Shown here piece by piece: positions 1-6,963 of a stretch of DNA of 17,413 nt. The notes beneath the pieces are model-generated. The model was not told the origin of the DNA. It saw nothing but the letters and a program-made list of their open reading frames with translations, and made no database searches. This stretch comes from an uncultured Prevotella sp. GTDB lineage: Bacteria > Bacteroidota > Bacteroidia > Bacteroidales > Bacteroidaceae. The DNA lies in the NCBI GenBank assembly GCA_900550635.1, contig URSZ01000043.1, positions 1 to 17,413 of the forward strand. Direction: 5' to 3'. A program made the translations under genes and the position numbers. The stretch's first letter is position 1; the number at the start of each line of letters is the position of its first letter.

Positions 1-1072
1 CCATACGCTGCACTACCTGCTAAAGGAAGAATCAATACCCGTGCCCAAAAGCCGCAGGGCATGGAACAACTACATCGAAGTGAAAGGCGCACGCGAAAAC
101 AACCTGCAGGGAATCAACGTGCGCTTCCCTCTCAATGTGCTTACCGTAGTTACAGGAGTGAGCGGCTCGGGGAAATCAACGCTCGTGCGCGACATACTGT
201 TCAAAGCCCTTAAACGCCATTTCGACGAAGTGGCCGACAGGCCGGGAGAGTTTGTATCGCTCGACGGCGATTTAGACCAAATCCAAGGAGTTGAATTCGT
301 AAACCAGGAACCCATAGGAAAGTCCTCGCGAAGCAATCCTGTTACATACATAAAGGCTTACGACGAAATACGCAAACTCATGTCGGAGCAGCCACTTGCA
401 ATGCAAATGGGCTACAATGCCTCGTTTTTCTCGTTCAACACCGAAGGCGGCCGCTGCGAAGAATGCAAGGGCGAAGGCACAATCAAAGTAGAAATGCAAT
501 TCATGGCAGACCTTGTGCTTACGTGCGACTCGTGCCACGGCAAACGTTTCAAGAGCGACATACTCGAAGTTAAATTTGCCGGTAAAAACATTTACGACAT
601 ACTCGAAATGACCGTAAACCAGGCTATTGAATTTTTCAGCGCTAACGGAAAGGAGAACATTTCGGCAAGCCTGAAACCGCTGCAGGACGTGGGGCTGGGT
701 TATATCAAGCTCGGACAGCCGTCGTCCACGCTTTCAGGCGGAGAAAACCAACGCGTCAAACTGGCCTACTATCTCGGGCTGAAAAAAAGCCAACCCACCC
801 TTTTTATTTTCGACGAACCGACAACCGGACTGCATTTCCACGATATAAAGAAACTGCTCGACTCGTTCGAGTCGCTCATACAGAGAGGACACTCTATAAT
901 CGTTATAGAGCACAACATGGAGGTAATAAAATGTGCCGACCACATAATCGACCTCGGTCCGGAGGGCGGGCACCGCGGAGGCCGGATAGTGGCCGAAGGA
1001 ACGCCGGAACAGGTAGCCGCGTGCGGAAAAGGGTACACGGGACGCTACCTCAAGGAGAAACTGAACGGCTGA
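1..1072 (+). CDS. uvrA: UvrA-family excinuclease ABC subunit A, C-terminal part (5' end outside window)
   Basis: The reading frame is open from base 2, so this is the 3' part of a longer gene; the GTG at 41 is an internal Val codon, not a start. Numbering from that GTG, a Walker A (GVSGSGKST, residues 39-47) is followed by the UvrA zinc finger (CEEC and CDSC pairs, about 138-160), the ABC signature LSGGE, a Walker B with FDEPTTGLHF, and the switch-region IVIEHN. This order is that of the second ATPase half of UvrA, the damage-recognition ATPase of nucleotide excision repair. The wording around the signature and Walker B (a GLKKSQPTLFIFDEP stretch rather than the usual ELSKR...LYILDEP) suggests the second UvrA-like paralogue that Bacteroidetes often carry, but this is from memory. 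The stop is followed after 59 bp by an intrinsic terminator. Confidence 0.93.
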   Translation, partial: HTLHYLLKEESIPVPKSRRAWNNYIEVKGARENNLQGINVRFPLNVLTVVTGVSGSGKSTLVRDILFKALKRHFDEVADRPGEFVSLDGDLDQIQGVEFVNQEPIGKSSRSNPVTYIKAYDEIRKLMSEQPLAMQMGYNASFFSFNTEGGRCEECKGEGTIKVEMQFMADLVLTCDSCHGKRFKSDILEVKFAGKNIYDILEMTVNQAIEFFSANGKENISASLKPLQDVGLGYIKLGQPSSTLSGGENQRVKLAYYLGLKKSQPTLFIFDEPTTGLHFHDIKKLLDSFESLIQRGHSIIVIEHNMEVIKCADHIIDLGPEGGHRGGRIVAEGTPEQVAACGKGYTGRYLKEKLNG

Positions 1073-1131
1073 AAATACCCCCTAAGCAACATACGCATAA
1101 AACATACACCTGCCCCAAGGGCAGATACCCG

Positions 1132-1167
1132 AATCCGGCAGAATACATGCGGCCGGATTTTTCTTTT
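1132..1167 (+). terminator. Intrinsic terminator after uvrA
   Basis: Perfect 8-bp inverted repeat (AATCCGGC at 1132-1139, GCCGGATT at 1152-1159) with a 12-base loop, followed by a T-rich run to 1167. It sits 60 bp after the uvrA stop and is oriented to end its transcript. Confidence 0.8.
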
Positions 1168-1181
1168 CCGGCACCTGCAAA

Positions 1182-1244
1182 AAAATATGTCTGACATATT
1201 TTAAATTATGTCAGACATATTTCGAAATATCTCAGAGATAATTT
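1182..1244. repeat. Palindrome array 1: three 21-bp units
   Basis: Three consecutive 21-bp units with centres at 1192, 1213 and 1234. Unit 1 is a perfect palindrome (arms AAAATATGTC and GACATATTTT around T). Unit 2 has arms AAATTATGTC and GACATATTTC around A. Unit 3 is more degenerate (GAAATATCTC and GAGATAATTT around A). An A-run precedes the array and a T-run follows it. It lies between the uvrA terminator and the 3' end of the convergent beta-barrel gene. The same three-unit design recurs at 5265-5327 and 15849-15911. Confidence 0.9.
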
Positions 1245-1260
1245 TTCCGTGCTCCGGAAA
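1244..1260 (-). terminator. Weak hairpin after the outer-membrane protein gene
   Basis: A 6-bp stem (TTTCCG at 1244-1249, CGGAAA at 1255-1260) with a 5-base loop lies 17 bp past the stop of the minus-strand gene ending at 1277. No clear T-run follows on that strand, so it is only a possible terminator. It directly adjoins palindrome array 1. Confidence 0.3.
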
Positions 1261-1276
1261 GTTTTCCCCTAATCAA

Positions 1277-1756
1277 TCAAAAATAGTAGCCGAGCCCTAC
1301 CCTCAATCCAACGGTTGAGTTATTGCTGAAATCGTGTATGCTCATCTTGTAATACGCAGCAGGCTCAATGGTTAGGTACTCGTTAAGGTAAAACGCATAG
1401 CCTATTTCAACGGGAATCATAAAGTCGTTGCTGCTCTTGGTGTAGTGAACGTACTGACCGCCGGCACCCATGAATATTCCGTTTTGCGTAAAATAATAAC
1501 GCGCGTTCAAGCCTGCAAAAACATCGTCAACATGGCGCTGGTGCTCATAACCTATATTTCCGTAAACAAGCAGGCCGTCGGTAACGAACACACCGGCAGC
1601 GGCTTCGAGGTTAAGACGGAAACGCTCGCTCGAACTGTACTGGAGGTTCAAGCCCGAAAGGCCGGCGCTTATATACTTTGTACCTCCTTCAAACTGCGCT
1701 TTGGCATTAATGGCTATCAACGAAAAGAAAGCCAAAATAGCAAAAATTTTCTTCAT
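1277..1756 (-). CDS. Small outer-membrane beta-barrel protein
   Basis: A 159-residue protein with a clear signal peptide (MKK, hydrophobic core, then NAKAQ, cleavage probably near residue 20-21). The mature part is made of alternating, aromatic-rich short strands and ends in GLGYYF, a C-terminal Phe preceded by aromatics, as in Gram-negative outer-membrane barrels. At about 138 mature residues it would fit an 8-strand OmpW/OmpX-like or 'porin family' barrel. Its specific role cannot be told. The start is the ATG at 1754-1756; no Shine-Dalgarno or TAnnTTTG box is obvious in the 70 bp to the upstream gene on the same strand, so it may be transcribed with that gene. Confidence 0.8.
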   Translation of the reverse strand: MKKIFAILAFFSLIAINAKAQFEGGTKYISAGLSGLNLQYSSSERFRLNLEAAAGVFVTDGLLVYGNIGYEHQRHVDDVFAGLNARYYFTQNGIFMGAGGQYVHYTKSSNDFMIPVEIGYAFYLNEYLTIEPAAYYKMSIHDFSNNSTVGLRVGLGYYF

Positions 1757-1826
1757 CGTAAGTCTATATTTTTAATGTTCTTGATTCGTTTTCCGTAACA
1801 GGCAGGCCCATCGTTTCAAACATGCG

Positions 1827-2045
1827 CTAACGCACGTTTTCCCCGCCTTCGCTTTCCGTGCGCTTCTTCTCGGCCAGCCGGTTAACCAGCCACACAAGGA
1901 ATACAAGCACGTAGGTTATCACCACGACTGAAACATTGCGCACGGAAACGCCAACATTCTCGACAAAAAACTTATATGCAAAAAATGCCGTGGCATAAAC
2001 TGCCATTGCGACGGTAAGCCATACACTTTTTCGTGGCTTTTTCAT
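1827..2045 (-). CDS. Small two-helix membrane protein, unknown function
   Basis: A 72-residue protein with a basic N terminus (MKKPRKS), a first hydrophobic segment at about 8-28, a second at about 38-55, and a charged tail rich in Lys, Glu and Arg. This is the layout of a small inner-membrane hairpin protein; I recognise no family. The start ATG (2043-2045) lies 22 bp after a TAAATTTG box on the same strand. The beta-barrel gene follows 70 bp downstream in the same direction, so the two may form one transcript. A real gene is supported by the promoter box, the fitting hydrophobicity pattern, and the lack of a better reading of this stretch. Confidence 0.6.
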   Translation of the reverse strand: MKKPRKSVWLTVAMAVYATAFFAYKFFVENVGVSVRNVSVVVITYVLVFLVWLVNRLAEKKRTESEGGENVR

Positions 2046-2067
2046 TTCAAAAGTAATTTACACAAAG

Positions 2068-2075
2068 CAAATTTA
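2068..2075 (-). promoter_or_regulatory. Predicted -7 box for the small membrane protein gene
   Basis: TAAATTTG on the minus strand matches the Bacteroidetes -7 consensus TAnnTTTG, 22 bp before the ATG. A possible -33 TTG lies 23 bp further upstream (2099-2101), slightly wider than the usual spacing. Confidence 0.5.
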
Positions 2076-2107
2076 AGGAAAAGTTTTTACGACGCGGGCA
2101 AAAAATG

Positions 2108-2115
2108 TAATTTTG
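2108..2115 (+). promoter_or_regulatory. Predicted -7 box for the GHL10 hydrolase gene
   Basis: TAATTTTG matches TAnnTTTG. It ends 19 bp before the ATG at 2135, so the leader would be very short. No clear -33 TTG is seen. It is only about 32 bp from the divergent -7 box at 2068-2075, so the two promoters must overlap. Confidence 0.55.
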
Positions 2116-2134
2116 TGCGCAATATGGCGCAAAA

Positions 2135-3844
2135 ATGGACTTAAAGAAACACATATCCCTGATATTATTATTGCTTACGGCGTTCTCCGCAAATGCGCAA
2201 ATCACCTTTCCACCCTCTTCGCCGCGCGAAGTAAGAGCCGTATGGCTTACAACAATCGGAGGCCTTGACTGGCCAAAGGGATATGCGCGTACCGATGACG
2301 GCATAGAGCGGCAAAAGAAAGAATTATGCGAACAACTCGACCGTTTGCACAAGCTGGGAATCAATACAGTGCTGTTGCAGACGCGTGTAAGGGGAACCGT
2401 GATATACCCTTCTGACATAGAGCCGTGGGACGGCTGCCTGTCGGGTCGTCCCGGCGTTTCGCCGGGTTACGACGCCCTTGCATTCGCCGTAGACGAGTGC
2501 CACAAACGGGGCATGACAATACAGGCGTGGGTAGTAGCCTTTCCGCTGATGAACATGAAAGTGGCAAGGCAGCTCGGAAAGCAGTCTCTGCCAAGCCGCC
2601 GCCCGGAACTTTGCAGAAAGGCAGGCAACCAATGGATGATGGACCCCGGAGTGCCGGGTACAGACGATTACTTGGCCAACTTGTGCGCCGAAATAGTAAG
2701 CAAATACGACGTAGACGGCATACACCTCGATTACATTCGCTATCCCGAGCACAGCATTCCGTTCAATGACAAGAGCACTTACCGCCGGTACGGAAAAGGG
2801 ATGGAGCGTAACGAATGGCGGCGCAGCAACATCACACGCTGCGTAAGCAAGATACACTCTGCCATAAAAAAGCTGAAACCTTGGGTGGTGTTGAGCTGCT
2901 CTCCGATAGGCAAGCACGACGATTTGCCGATGTTCTCCTCATACGGGTGGAACGCCCGCACTGCTGTTGCGCAGGACGTGCAGGCCTGGATGAAAATGGG
3001 CATAATGGACGAGATTTTTCCCATGATGTATTTCAAGGAAAACCATTTCTTTCCCTTTGCCCTCGACTGGGTGGAGGACTGCGGCGGACGAATCGTGGCC
3101 CCGGGGCTTGGTGTTTACCTGCTCGCCCCGGAAGAAAAAGACTGGGAACTCGAAACGATTACGCGCCAGCTCAGTTTCCTGCGTATCATACGTGCCTGCG
3201 GGCAGGCTTACTTCCGCAGCAAGTTCGTGCTGGACAACGAGAAAGGCATTGCCGACTACCTGCACGATTTCTTCTATTACTCGCCGGCTCTCACGCCTGC
3301 ACTGACGTGGGAAGACTCGATTGCCCCCGAAAAACCCGGAAACATAACGATAGACAAGGGAAAATACGAGTGGCGCATTGCATGGGACGCTTCGCACGAC
3401 CCGACACCGGGCACCGGTGTGAGATACAACATATATTGTTCAAGCACATATCCTGTTGAAATAGGCAAAGGTGCAGAACTGATGGCCACATACCTGGAGC
3501 GCCCGGAATACACGCTCGACATGTCGTCGCCTTACGACCGCAGCACATTCTACGCCGTAACCGCCATTGACCGTTTCGGGAACGAAAGCGAACCGGCCGG
3601 AATAAACACCCCGTGCGTAATAAACAAAAAGGAAGCTGAACTCGAAGTAGAAAACGGAAATGTCCACCTGCCCGGGCTCGACGCAAAACTGATAATCGTA
3701 ACCGACGGCGAAGGCCGCGAGATAAGCATCACGCAATACGACACACTGCTGCAGGTAAAGACTTTCGCGCCGGGGCTTTACAAGGTGTATTCGCAGGGAA
3801 AGCGCGGAGGGCCGCACCGTGTGGGCACATTCCTTGTAAAATAG
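2135..3844 (+). CDS. Secreted GHL10 (DUF187)/DigH-like glycoside hydrolase
   Basis: 569 residues. Signal peptide at 1-22 (KKH, hydrophobic core, SANAQ; no lipobox Cys). Residues about 30-400 match the glycosyl hydrolase-like 10 family: the opening signature REVRAVWLTTIGGLDWP at 31-47, and DGIHLDYIRYPE at 194-205, which ends a predicted beta strand of the TIM barrel with acidic D199. E. coli DigH (YddW), a lipoprotein of this family, cleaves peptide-free peptidoglycan glycans; action on cell-wall or host glycan here is inference. A fibronectin-III-like segment (about 405-490) and a last beta-rich domain (about 503-569, ending TFLVK) follow. The gene is monocistronic: own -7 box at 2108-2115, strong terminator at 3869-3902. 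Confidence 0.85.
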   Translation: MDLKKHISLILLLLTAFSANAQITFPPSSPREVRAVWLTTIGGLDWPKGYARTDDGIERQKKELCEQLDRLHKLGINTVLLQTRVRGTVIYPSDIEPWDGCLSGRPGVSPGYDALAFAVDECHKRGMTIQAWVVAFPLMNMKVARQLGKQSLPSRRPELCRKAGNQWMMDPGVPGTDDYLANLCAEIVSKYDVDGIHLDYIRYPEHSIPFNDKSTYRRYGKGMERNEWRRSNITRCVSKIHSAIKKLKPWVVLSCSPIGKHDDLPMFSSYGWNARTAVAQDVQAWMKMGIMDEIFPMMYFKENHFFPFALDWVEDCGGRIVAPGLGVYLLAPEEKDWELETITRQLSFLRIIRACGQAYFRSKFVLDNEKGIADYLHDFFYYSPALTPALTWEDSIAPEKPGNITIDKGKYEWRIAWDASHDPTPGTGVRYNIYCSSTYPVEIGKGAELMATYLERPEYTLDMSSPYDRSTFYAVTAIDRFGNESEPAGINTPCVINKKEAELEVENGNVHLPGLDAKLIIVTDGEGREISITQYDTLLQVKTFAPGLYKVYSQGKRGGPHRVGTFLVK

Positions 3845-3868
3845 AACAGAACTGATTGCAGATACCAT

Positions 3869-3902
3869 GCCCGACAAAGCAGTTGGCTTTGCCGGGCTTT
3901 TT
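3869..3902 (+). terminator. Intrinsic terminator after the GHL10 gene
   Basis: A 12-bp stem with one mismatch (GCCCGACAAAGC at 3869-3880, GCTTTGCCGGGC at 3886-3897), a 5-base loop, and then a run of five T. It sits 25 bp after the stop and reaches the stop codon of the convergent ATP-grasp gene, so it separates the two convergent units. Confidence 0.88.
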
Positions 3903-5128
3903 CATGCGGTGCCGTGAGGGCTTGCGGCCGCACAATCGACAACAAGACAGGCGTGGAAGCAGGTTTCCGCGTACACCGGCGTAAGGGGCAGATAACCCGA
4001 AACAATGTGGCCGCCGCAAGTTTCAAGCGGGTGCGACATCCTGAGAGCTTCACAGCGCGAGAGCATTTCGCCCGGCAACCTCCCGCACATTATGCGGTAA
4101 TCGCCGGTGCTCCCCCGGGCCAACAACGACCCGAGAGCCAACGCAACCATGCCCATGGTGCGACGCAGGTTCATCTCAACGCACGGGAAAAGGCGCATTT
4201 GGCTTTCGTGTTGCGACGGGCGGCATATCATCATATCCACTCCAACCGGCCCGTAATATCCTTTAAGTACGCGGGGCAACATGCGGCACAGCGCTTCGAC
4301 TGCCGGCGAGAGAACAACCTCCGACCGGCCGAGCGCCCGGCGTATGTCGGTTTCAACGCCGGGCTTTACGGAGTTTCCCGAATACGCCCCGCCGCCGGCT
4401 GTGCTGAAAAGCGAGAAACCGGTAAAAACGGCCGTGCCGTCGGGATTGACAATAAACTCTGCGGCGCAGTTGCCCGCGTTGTCAAGAAAAGGCTGCACCT
4501 CAACCCCGCCCTGTTCGCGTATTACCGACGCGCTCCACGCAAGAGCGCGCCCGGCCTCTATATCGGACGTTTTGAAAAGGCCGCGCCCGCTGCCCGACCA
4601 CGGTTTTTTCAACATGCAGCTGCCGGATAAAAAAGGTTTAAGGCCGTGAAGGCACTTACAGTCGTCGACAAAATAAGAAGTGCCCGCCAACATTGAAGAA
4701 GCCTCGCCCGGCAGCCATTCGTCCAACTCACCACGCAACGACTTCAACAGATTGGAAGATGTCTTACGGTTTTGCAGGCGGCGCAGATTGTCCAGGAATT
4801 CATCGCCGGGCATTACTTCCCGGGGCACACCGCGCTTCACGAGCGTCCGGACAAGCGCCTTGTTCCACCCCCACGGCTCAACCGTCACTTGCGTTGCGCC
4901 GGATACATCGCCGGCAAAGGCGACACCGCGCCCGACAGGCAGTGAGGACACAAAGTTTTCGGCCATGGCAACTTCGGGTACGAGTACCGCCTCTCCCGGA
5001 CGGGCATACCAATACGGAAGCACGGCCAAATCGGTGTCGATACGGCGTGCGGCAGCCGGAGGAGTAAAGTTGCAACCTCCATTGGCCAGGGCCTCGTCGT
5101 GGCTTGCGTTGAAAATATGGTAGACCAT
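3902..5128 (-). CDS. ATP-grasp-like protein of unknown substrate
   Basis: 408 residues from the ATG at 5126-5128. An in-frame TTG 12 bp upstream lies inside the predicted -7 box and is not a credible start. The N terminus has a compact motif (N7, H10-D11, ALANG 13-17, NFTPP 20-24) that I associate with an uncharacterised Bacteroidetes family. The C-terminal half looks like ATP-grasp: LKKPWSGSGRG (about 173-183) as the nucleotide lysine and glycine loop, VEVQPFLD (209-216), D298 in VGVDMM, and E318-x-N320-L-R322 (CVEMNLR) as the usual metal-binding E-x-N motif. ATP-grasp enzymes ligate a carboxylate to an amine or thiol through an acyl-phosphate; the substrate cannot be told. No signal peptide, so cytosolic. 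It is a single-gene unit with a nearly leaderless promoter. Confidence 0.75.
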   Translation of the reverse strand: MVYHIFNASHDEALANGGCNFTPPAAARRIDTDLAVLPYWYARPGEAVLVPEVAMAENFVSSLPVGRGVAFAGDVSGATQVTVEPWGWNKALVRTLVKRGVPREVMPGDEFLDNLRRLQNRKTSSNLLKSLRGELDEWLPGEASSMLAGTSYFVDDCKCLHGLKPFLSGSCMLKKPWSGSGRGLFKTSDIEAGRALAWSASVIREQGGVEVQPFLDNAGNCAAEFIVNPDGTAVFTGFSLFSTAGGGAYSGNSVKPGVETDIRRALGRSEVVLSPAVEALCRMLPRVLKGYYGPVGVDMMICRPSQHESQMRLFPCVEMNLRRTMGMVALALGSLLARGSTGDYRIMCGRLPGEMLSRCEALRMSHPLETCGGHIVSGYLPLTPVYAETCFHACLVVDCAAASPHGTA

Positions 5129-5137
5129 AAGCAGGCT

Positions 5138-5145
5138 CAAATTTA
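5138..5145 (-). promoter_or_regulatory. Predicted -7 box for the ATP-grasp gene; decides its start
   Basis: TAAATTTG on the minus strand matches TAnnTTTG and ends 9 bp before the ATG at 5128. Transcription would begin within a few bases of that ATG. The alternative TTG start at 5138-5140 is part of this box. Confidence 0.55.
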
Positions 5146-5177
5146 ATAAAACTGCAGCACAGTAAGAAGCCGCAGGA

Positions 5178-5213
5178 GTGAATATCCATTCGCCGCGGTG
5201 TGTAAATATTCAC
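5178..5213. promoter_or_regulatory. Inverted repeat upstream of the ATP-grasp promoter
   Basis: GTGAATAT (5178-5185) and ATATTCAC (5206-5213) form a perfect 8-bp inverted repeat with a 20-base spacer. It begins about 33 bp upstream of the -7 box at 5138-5145, where an activator or operator site would lie. No known regulator is recognised. Confidence 0.35.
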
Positions 5214-5264
5214 TTTTGCAGGGTGCAGATTACCAACCGTTTTACCCCTTTCGGGACATGCCCA

Positions 5265-5327
5265 AAAATATGTCTGACATATTTTGAAATATGTGCCTTG
5301 TATTTTAAAATATGTCCGACCTTTTTT
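5265..5327. repeat. Palindrome array 2: three 21-bp units
   Basis: Units centred at 5275, 5296 and 5317. Unit 1 is identical to unit 1 of array 1 (arms AAAATATGTC and GACATATTTT around T). Unit 2 has GAAATATGTG, central C, CTTGTATTTT and is not a palindrome. Unit 3 has AAAATATGTC, central C, GACCTTTTTT and runs into eight consecutive T. It lies 87 bp past the nuo terminator and about 120 bp upstream of the ATP-grasp promoter. Confidence 0.9.
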
Positions 5328-5413
5328 TTCGAGCGTGCCGAGGGGGTGAAAAATGAGCGTATGAATAAATATCAAAACGCCGGCTGAAGCCGTCTTTCTC
5401 TGTCGCCGAACTG

Positions 5414-5452
5414 AAAAAAACAACCCGCCGCCTTAAATCAGGCGGCGGGTTG
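5414..5452 (-). terminator. Terminator of the nuo operon
   Basis: A perfect 12-bp stem (CAACCCGCCGCC at 5421-5432, GGCGGCGGGTTG at 5441-5452) with an 8-base loop. On the minus strand it is followed directly by seven T (A-run at 5414-5420). It sits 32 bp past the nuoN stop. Confidence 0.93.
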
Positions 5453-5484
5453 GACGTTATGTGATAATTACAAACTCTGTTGTA

Positions 5485-6960
5485 TTACATGCCGGCAGCA
5501 CAAGCCGTTGCGGGAAGGAACACATCGAGACCGTAGCTCAGCGAGTCGATAGCTCCGTACACACAACCTGCTATACCGAGCAGCAGCACGCCCACGGTGC
5601 ATAGCGCGAGGGCTACGCGGGTGTAGTTGTCGCTGCGGAACGCTGCTATGGGCTGCTCGTTCGGCGTGATGTACATAGCCTTTACTATGAGAAGATAGTA
5701 GTAGAGCGATATGATTGTGTTAACCAACGCTATGAACACGAGCAAATGGAATCCGGCATTGAATGCAGCCATGAACACAAAGAACTTCGAGAAGAAGCCT
5801 GCAAACGGAGGTATTCCGGCCAACGAGAACAGGCACAGCGTCATGAGGAACGAGAGCTTGGGGTTGGTCTGGTAAAGCCCGTTGTAATCCTTTATTCCAA
5901 TCTTTCCGCTGTTCTGCTCCACAGTGTTGATTACCGCGAAGGCACCCAGGTTGGCAGCAAGATAAACTACAAGATAGAACACGAGCGAAGTCATACCTTG
6001 TGCCGTTCCTGCAATTACGCCGAGAACCAGGTAGCCCGCCTGCGAAATGGCCGAGAAAGCCATGAATCGCTTCAGGTTGTTCTGACGCAAGGCAAAGAGG
6101 TTGGCCAAAGTAATGGAAACTATTATTATCCAGAACAGTATTTCCTGCCATTCACCCACCATGGGCGAGAACACTTTTACAAGCGTTGTGAGCAGAACGA
6201 AGCCGGCCGCACCTTTGGATATAACGCTAAGGAATCCCGTTACGACCGTGGGCGAACCTTCGTAAACGTCGGCCGTCCAAAGGTGGAACGGAACGAGAGA
6301 AATCTTAAAGCCCATGCCCGTAAAGAAGAACACAAGGCCGATGACGTTGAGCATGCTTCCGTCGAGTTTTGCAGCAATGTCGTCGAAGTAAAGCGTGCCC
6401 GTCGTGCCGTAAATCATCGACACACCATAAAGCAGCAGCGCGCTCGAAAACAAAGCCACAAGTATATATTTAGCTCCGGCCTCGGCCGATGTGGAACGCC
6501 ATTTATCGTAAGCAACAAGCGCAGTCATAGGTACGGAAGCAAGTTCCAATCCTATGAAGAACATAAGGAAATGTCCCGCCGAAATCATGAAATACATGCC
6601 CAGCAGCGTACTCAAGGTAAGGATATAGAACTCTCCCTGCTTGACCGCATTCTCGTCACGGCGCAGATAGCTGTGCGCCATCAGGAACACGATAAGCGTA
6701 CCTATGTTGAGCGTGGTTTTCATAACCGTCATCATAGGCGTGTACAAGTACATGCCTCCGAATGCTTCGGCAGGCTGGCTGCACGGCACGGCATTAACTA
6801 TCGTAAGAATTGTCATCAGCACCACCGGAACGGCAGTGTTGAGGCGCGGCTTGCCGGATTTCCTGTCGGTGCAAACAACGAGGTCGTAAATAAACATTAC
6901 GATTATCACAGCCAGCAGTGCCAGCTCTTCGTGCATATAAAGAAATTGTGTATAGTCCAT
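5485..6960 (-). CDS. nuoN: NADH-quinone oxidoreductase subunit N
   Basis: 491 residues, hydrophobic throughout, an antiporter-like subunit of the complex I membrane arm with about 14 transmembrane helices. The proton-path residues of the family are visible: E139 in TM5 (FIGLELASVP), K219 in TM7 (GMGFKISLVPFHLW), K249 in TM8 (SKGAAGF) and K392 in TM12 (GIPPFAGFFSK). It is the last gene of the operon, starting 3 bp after the nuoM stop, which suggests translational coupling; a strong terminator follows. Length and motif order are normal for NuoN. The end carries a small extra hydrophobic tail (ATACAAGM). Confidence 0.97.
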   Translation of the reverse strand: MDYTQFLYMHEELALLAVIIVMFIYDLVVCTDRKSGKPRLNTAVPVVLMTILTIVNAVPCSQPAEAFGGMYLYTPMMTVMKTTLNIGTLIVFLMAHSYLRRDENAVKQGEFYILTLSTLLGMYFMISAGHFLMFFIGLELASVPMTALVAYDKWRSTSAEAGAKYILVALFSSALLLYGVSMIYGTTGTLYFDDIAAKLDGSMLNVIGLVFFFTGMGFKISLVPFHLWTADVYEGSPTVVTGFLSVISKGAAGFVLLTTLVKVFSPMVGEWQEILFWIIIVSITLANLFALRQNNLKRFMAFSAISQAGYLVLGVIAGTAQGMTSLVFYLVVYLAANLGAFAVINTVEQNSGKIGIKDYNGLYQTNPKLSFLMTLCLFSLAGIPPFAGFFSKFFVFMAAFNAGFHLLVFIALVNTIISLYYYLLIVKAMYITPNEQPIAAFRSDNYTRVALALCTVGVLLLGIAGCVYGAIDSLSYGLDVFLPATACAAGM

Positions 6961-6963
6961 GTT

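Larger units (their letters stand above)
5141..5484. other. Gene-free region between the ATP-grasp gene and nuoN
   Basis: These 344 bp hold, in order, most of the promoter of the minus-strand ATP-grasp gene, the GTGAATAT inverted repeat, palindrome array 2 and the nuo operon terminator. A 69-codon plus-strand frame here starts with GTG, runs through the palindrome array and has no protein-like features. I see no gene in this stretch. Confidence 0.7.

Noticed and set aside
1..1072. GTG at 41 as the start of a short ABC ATPase
   Set aside because: The frame is open to the window edge and the sequence is the second half of UvrA, so the gene starts outside the window.
1182..1244. CRISPR array
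   Set aside because: The 21-bp units are directly adjacent with no variable spacers between them, there are only three per array, and no cas genes are in the window.
2815..3459. 214-codon frame inside the GHL10 gene
   Set aside because: Shifted-frame shadow within a gene with clear family motifs.
3914..4630. 238-codon open frame on + opposite the ATP-grasp gene
   Set aside because: The minus-strand reading has ATP-grasp motifs and a promoter; the plus reading is Arg/Ala-rich with no domain.
5129..5140. TTG start extending the ATP-grasp protein by four residues
   Set aside because: The TTG is part of the predicted -7 box; the ATG at 5126-5128 begins at the conserved motif.
5178..5387. 69-codon frame on + in the nuoN/ATP-grasp gap
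   Set aside because: GTG start, runs through palindrome array 2, and shows no protein-like features or ribosome site.
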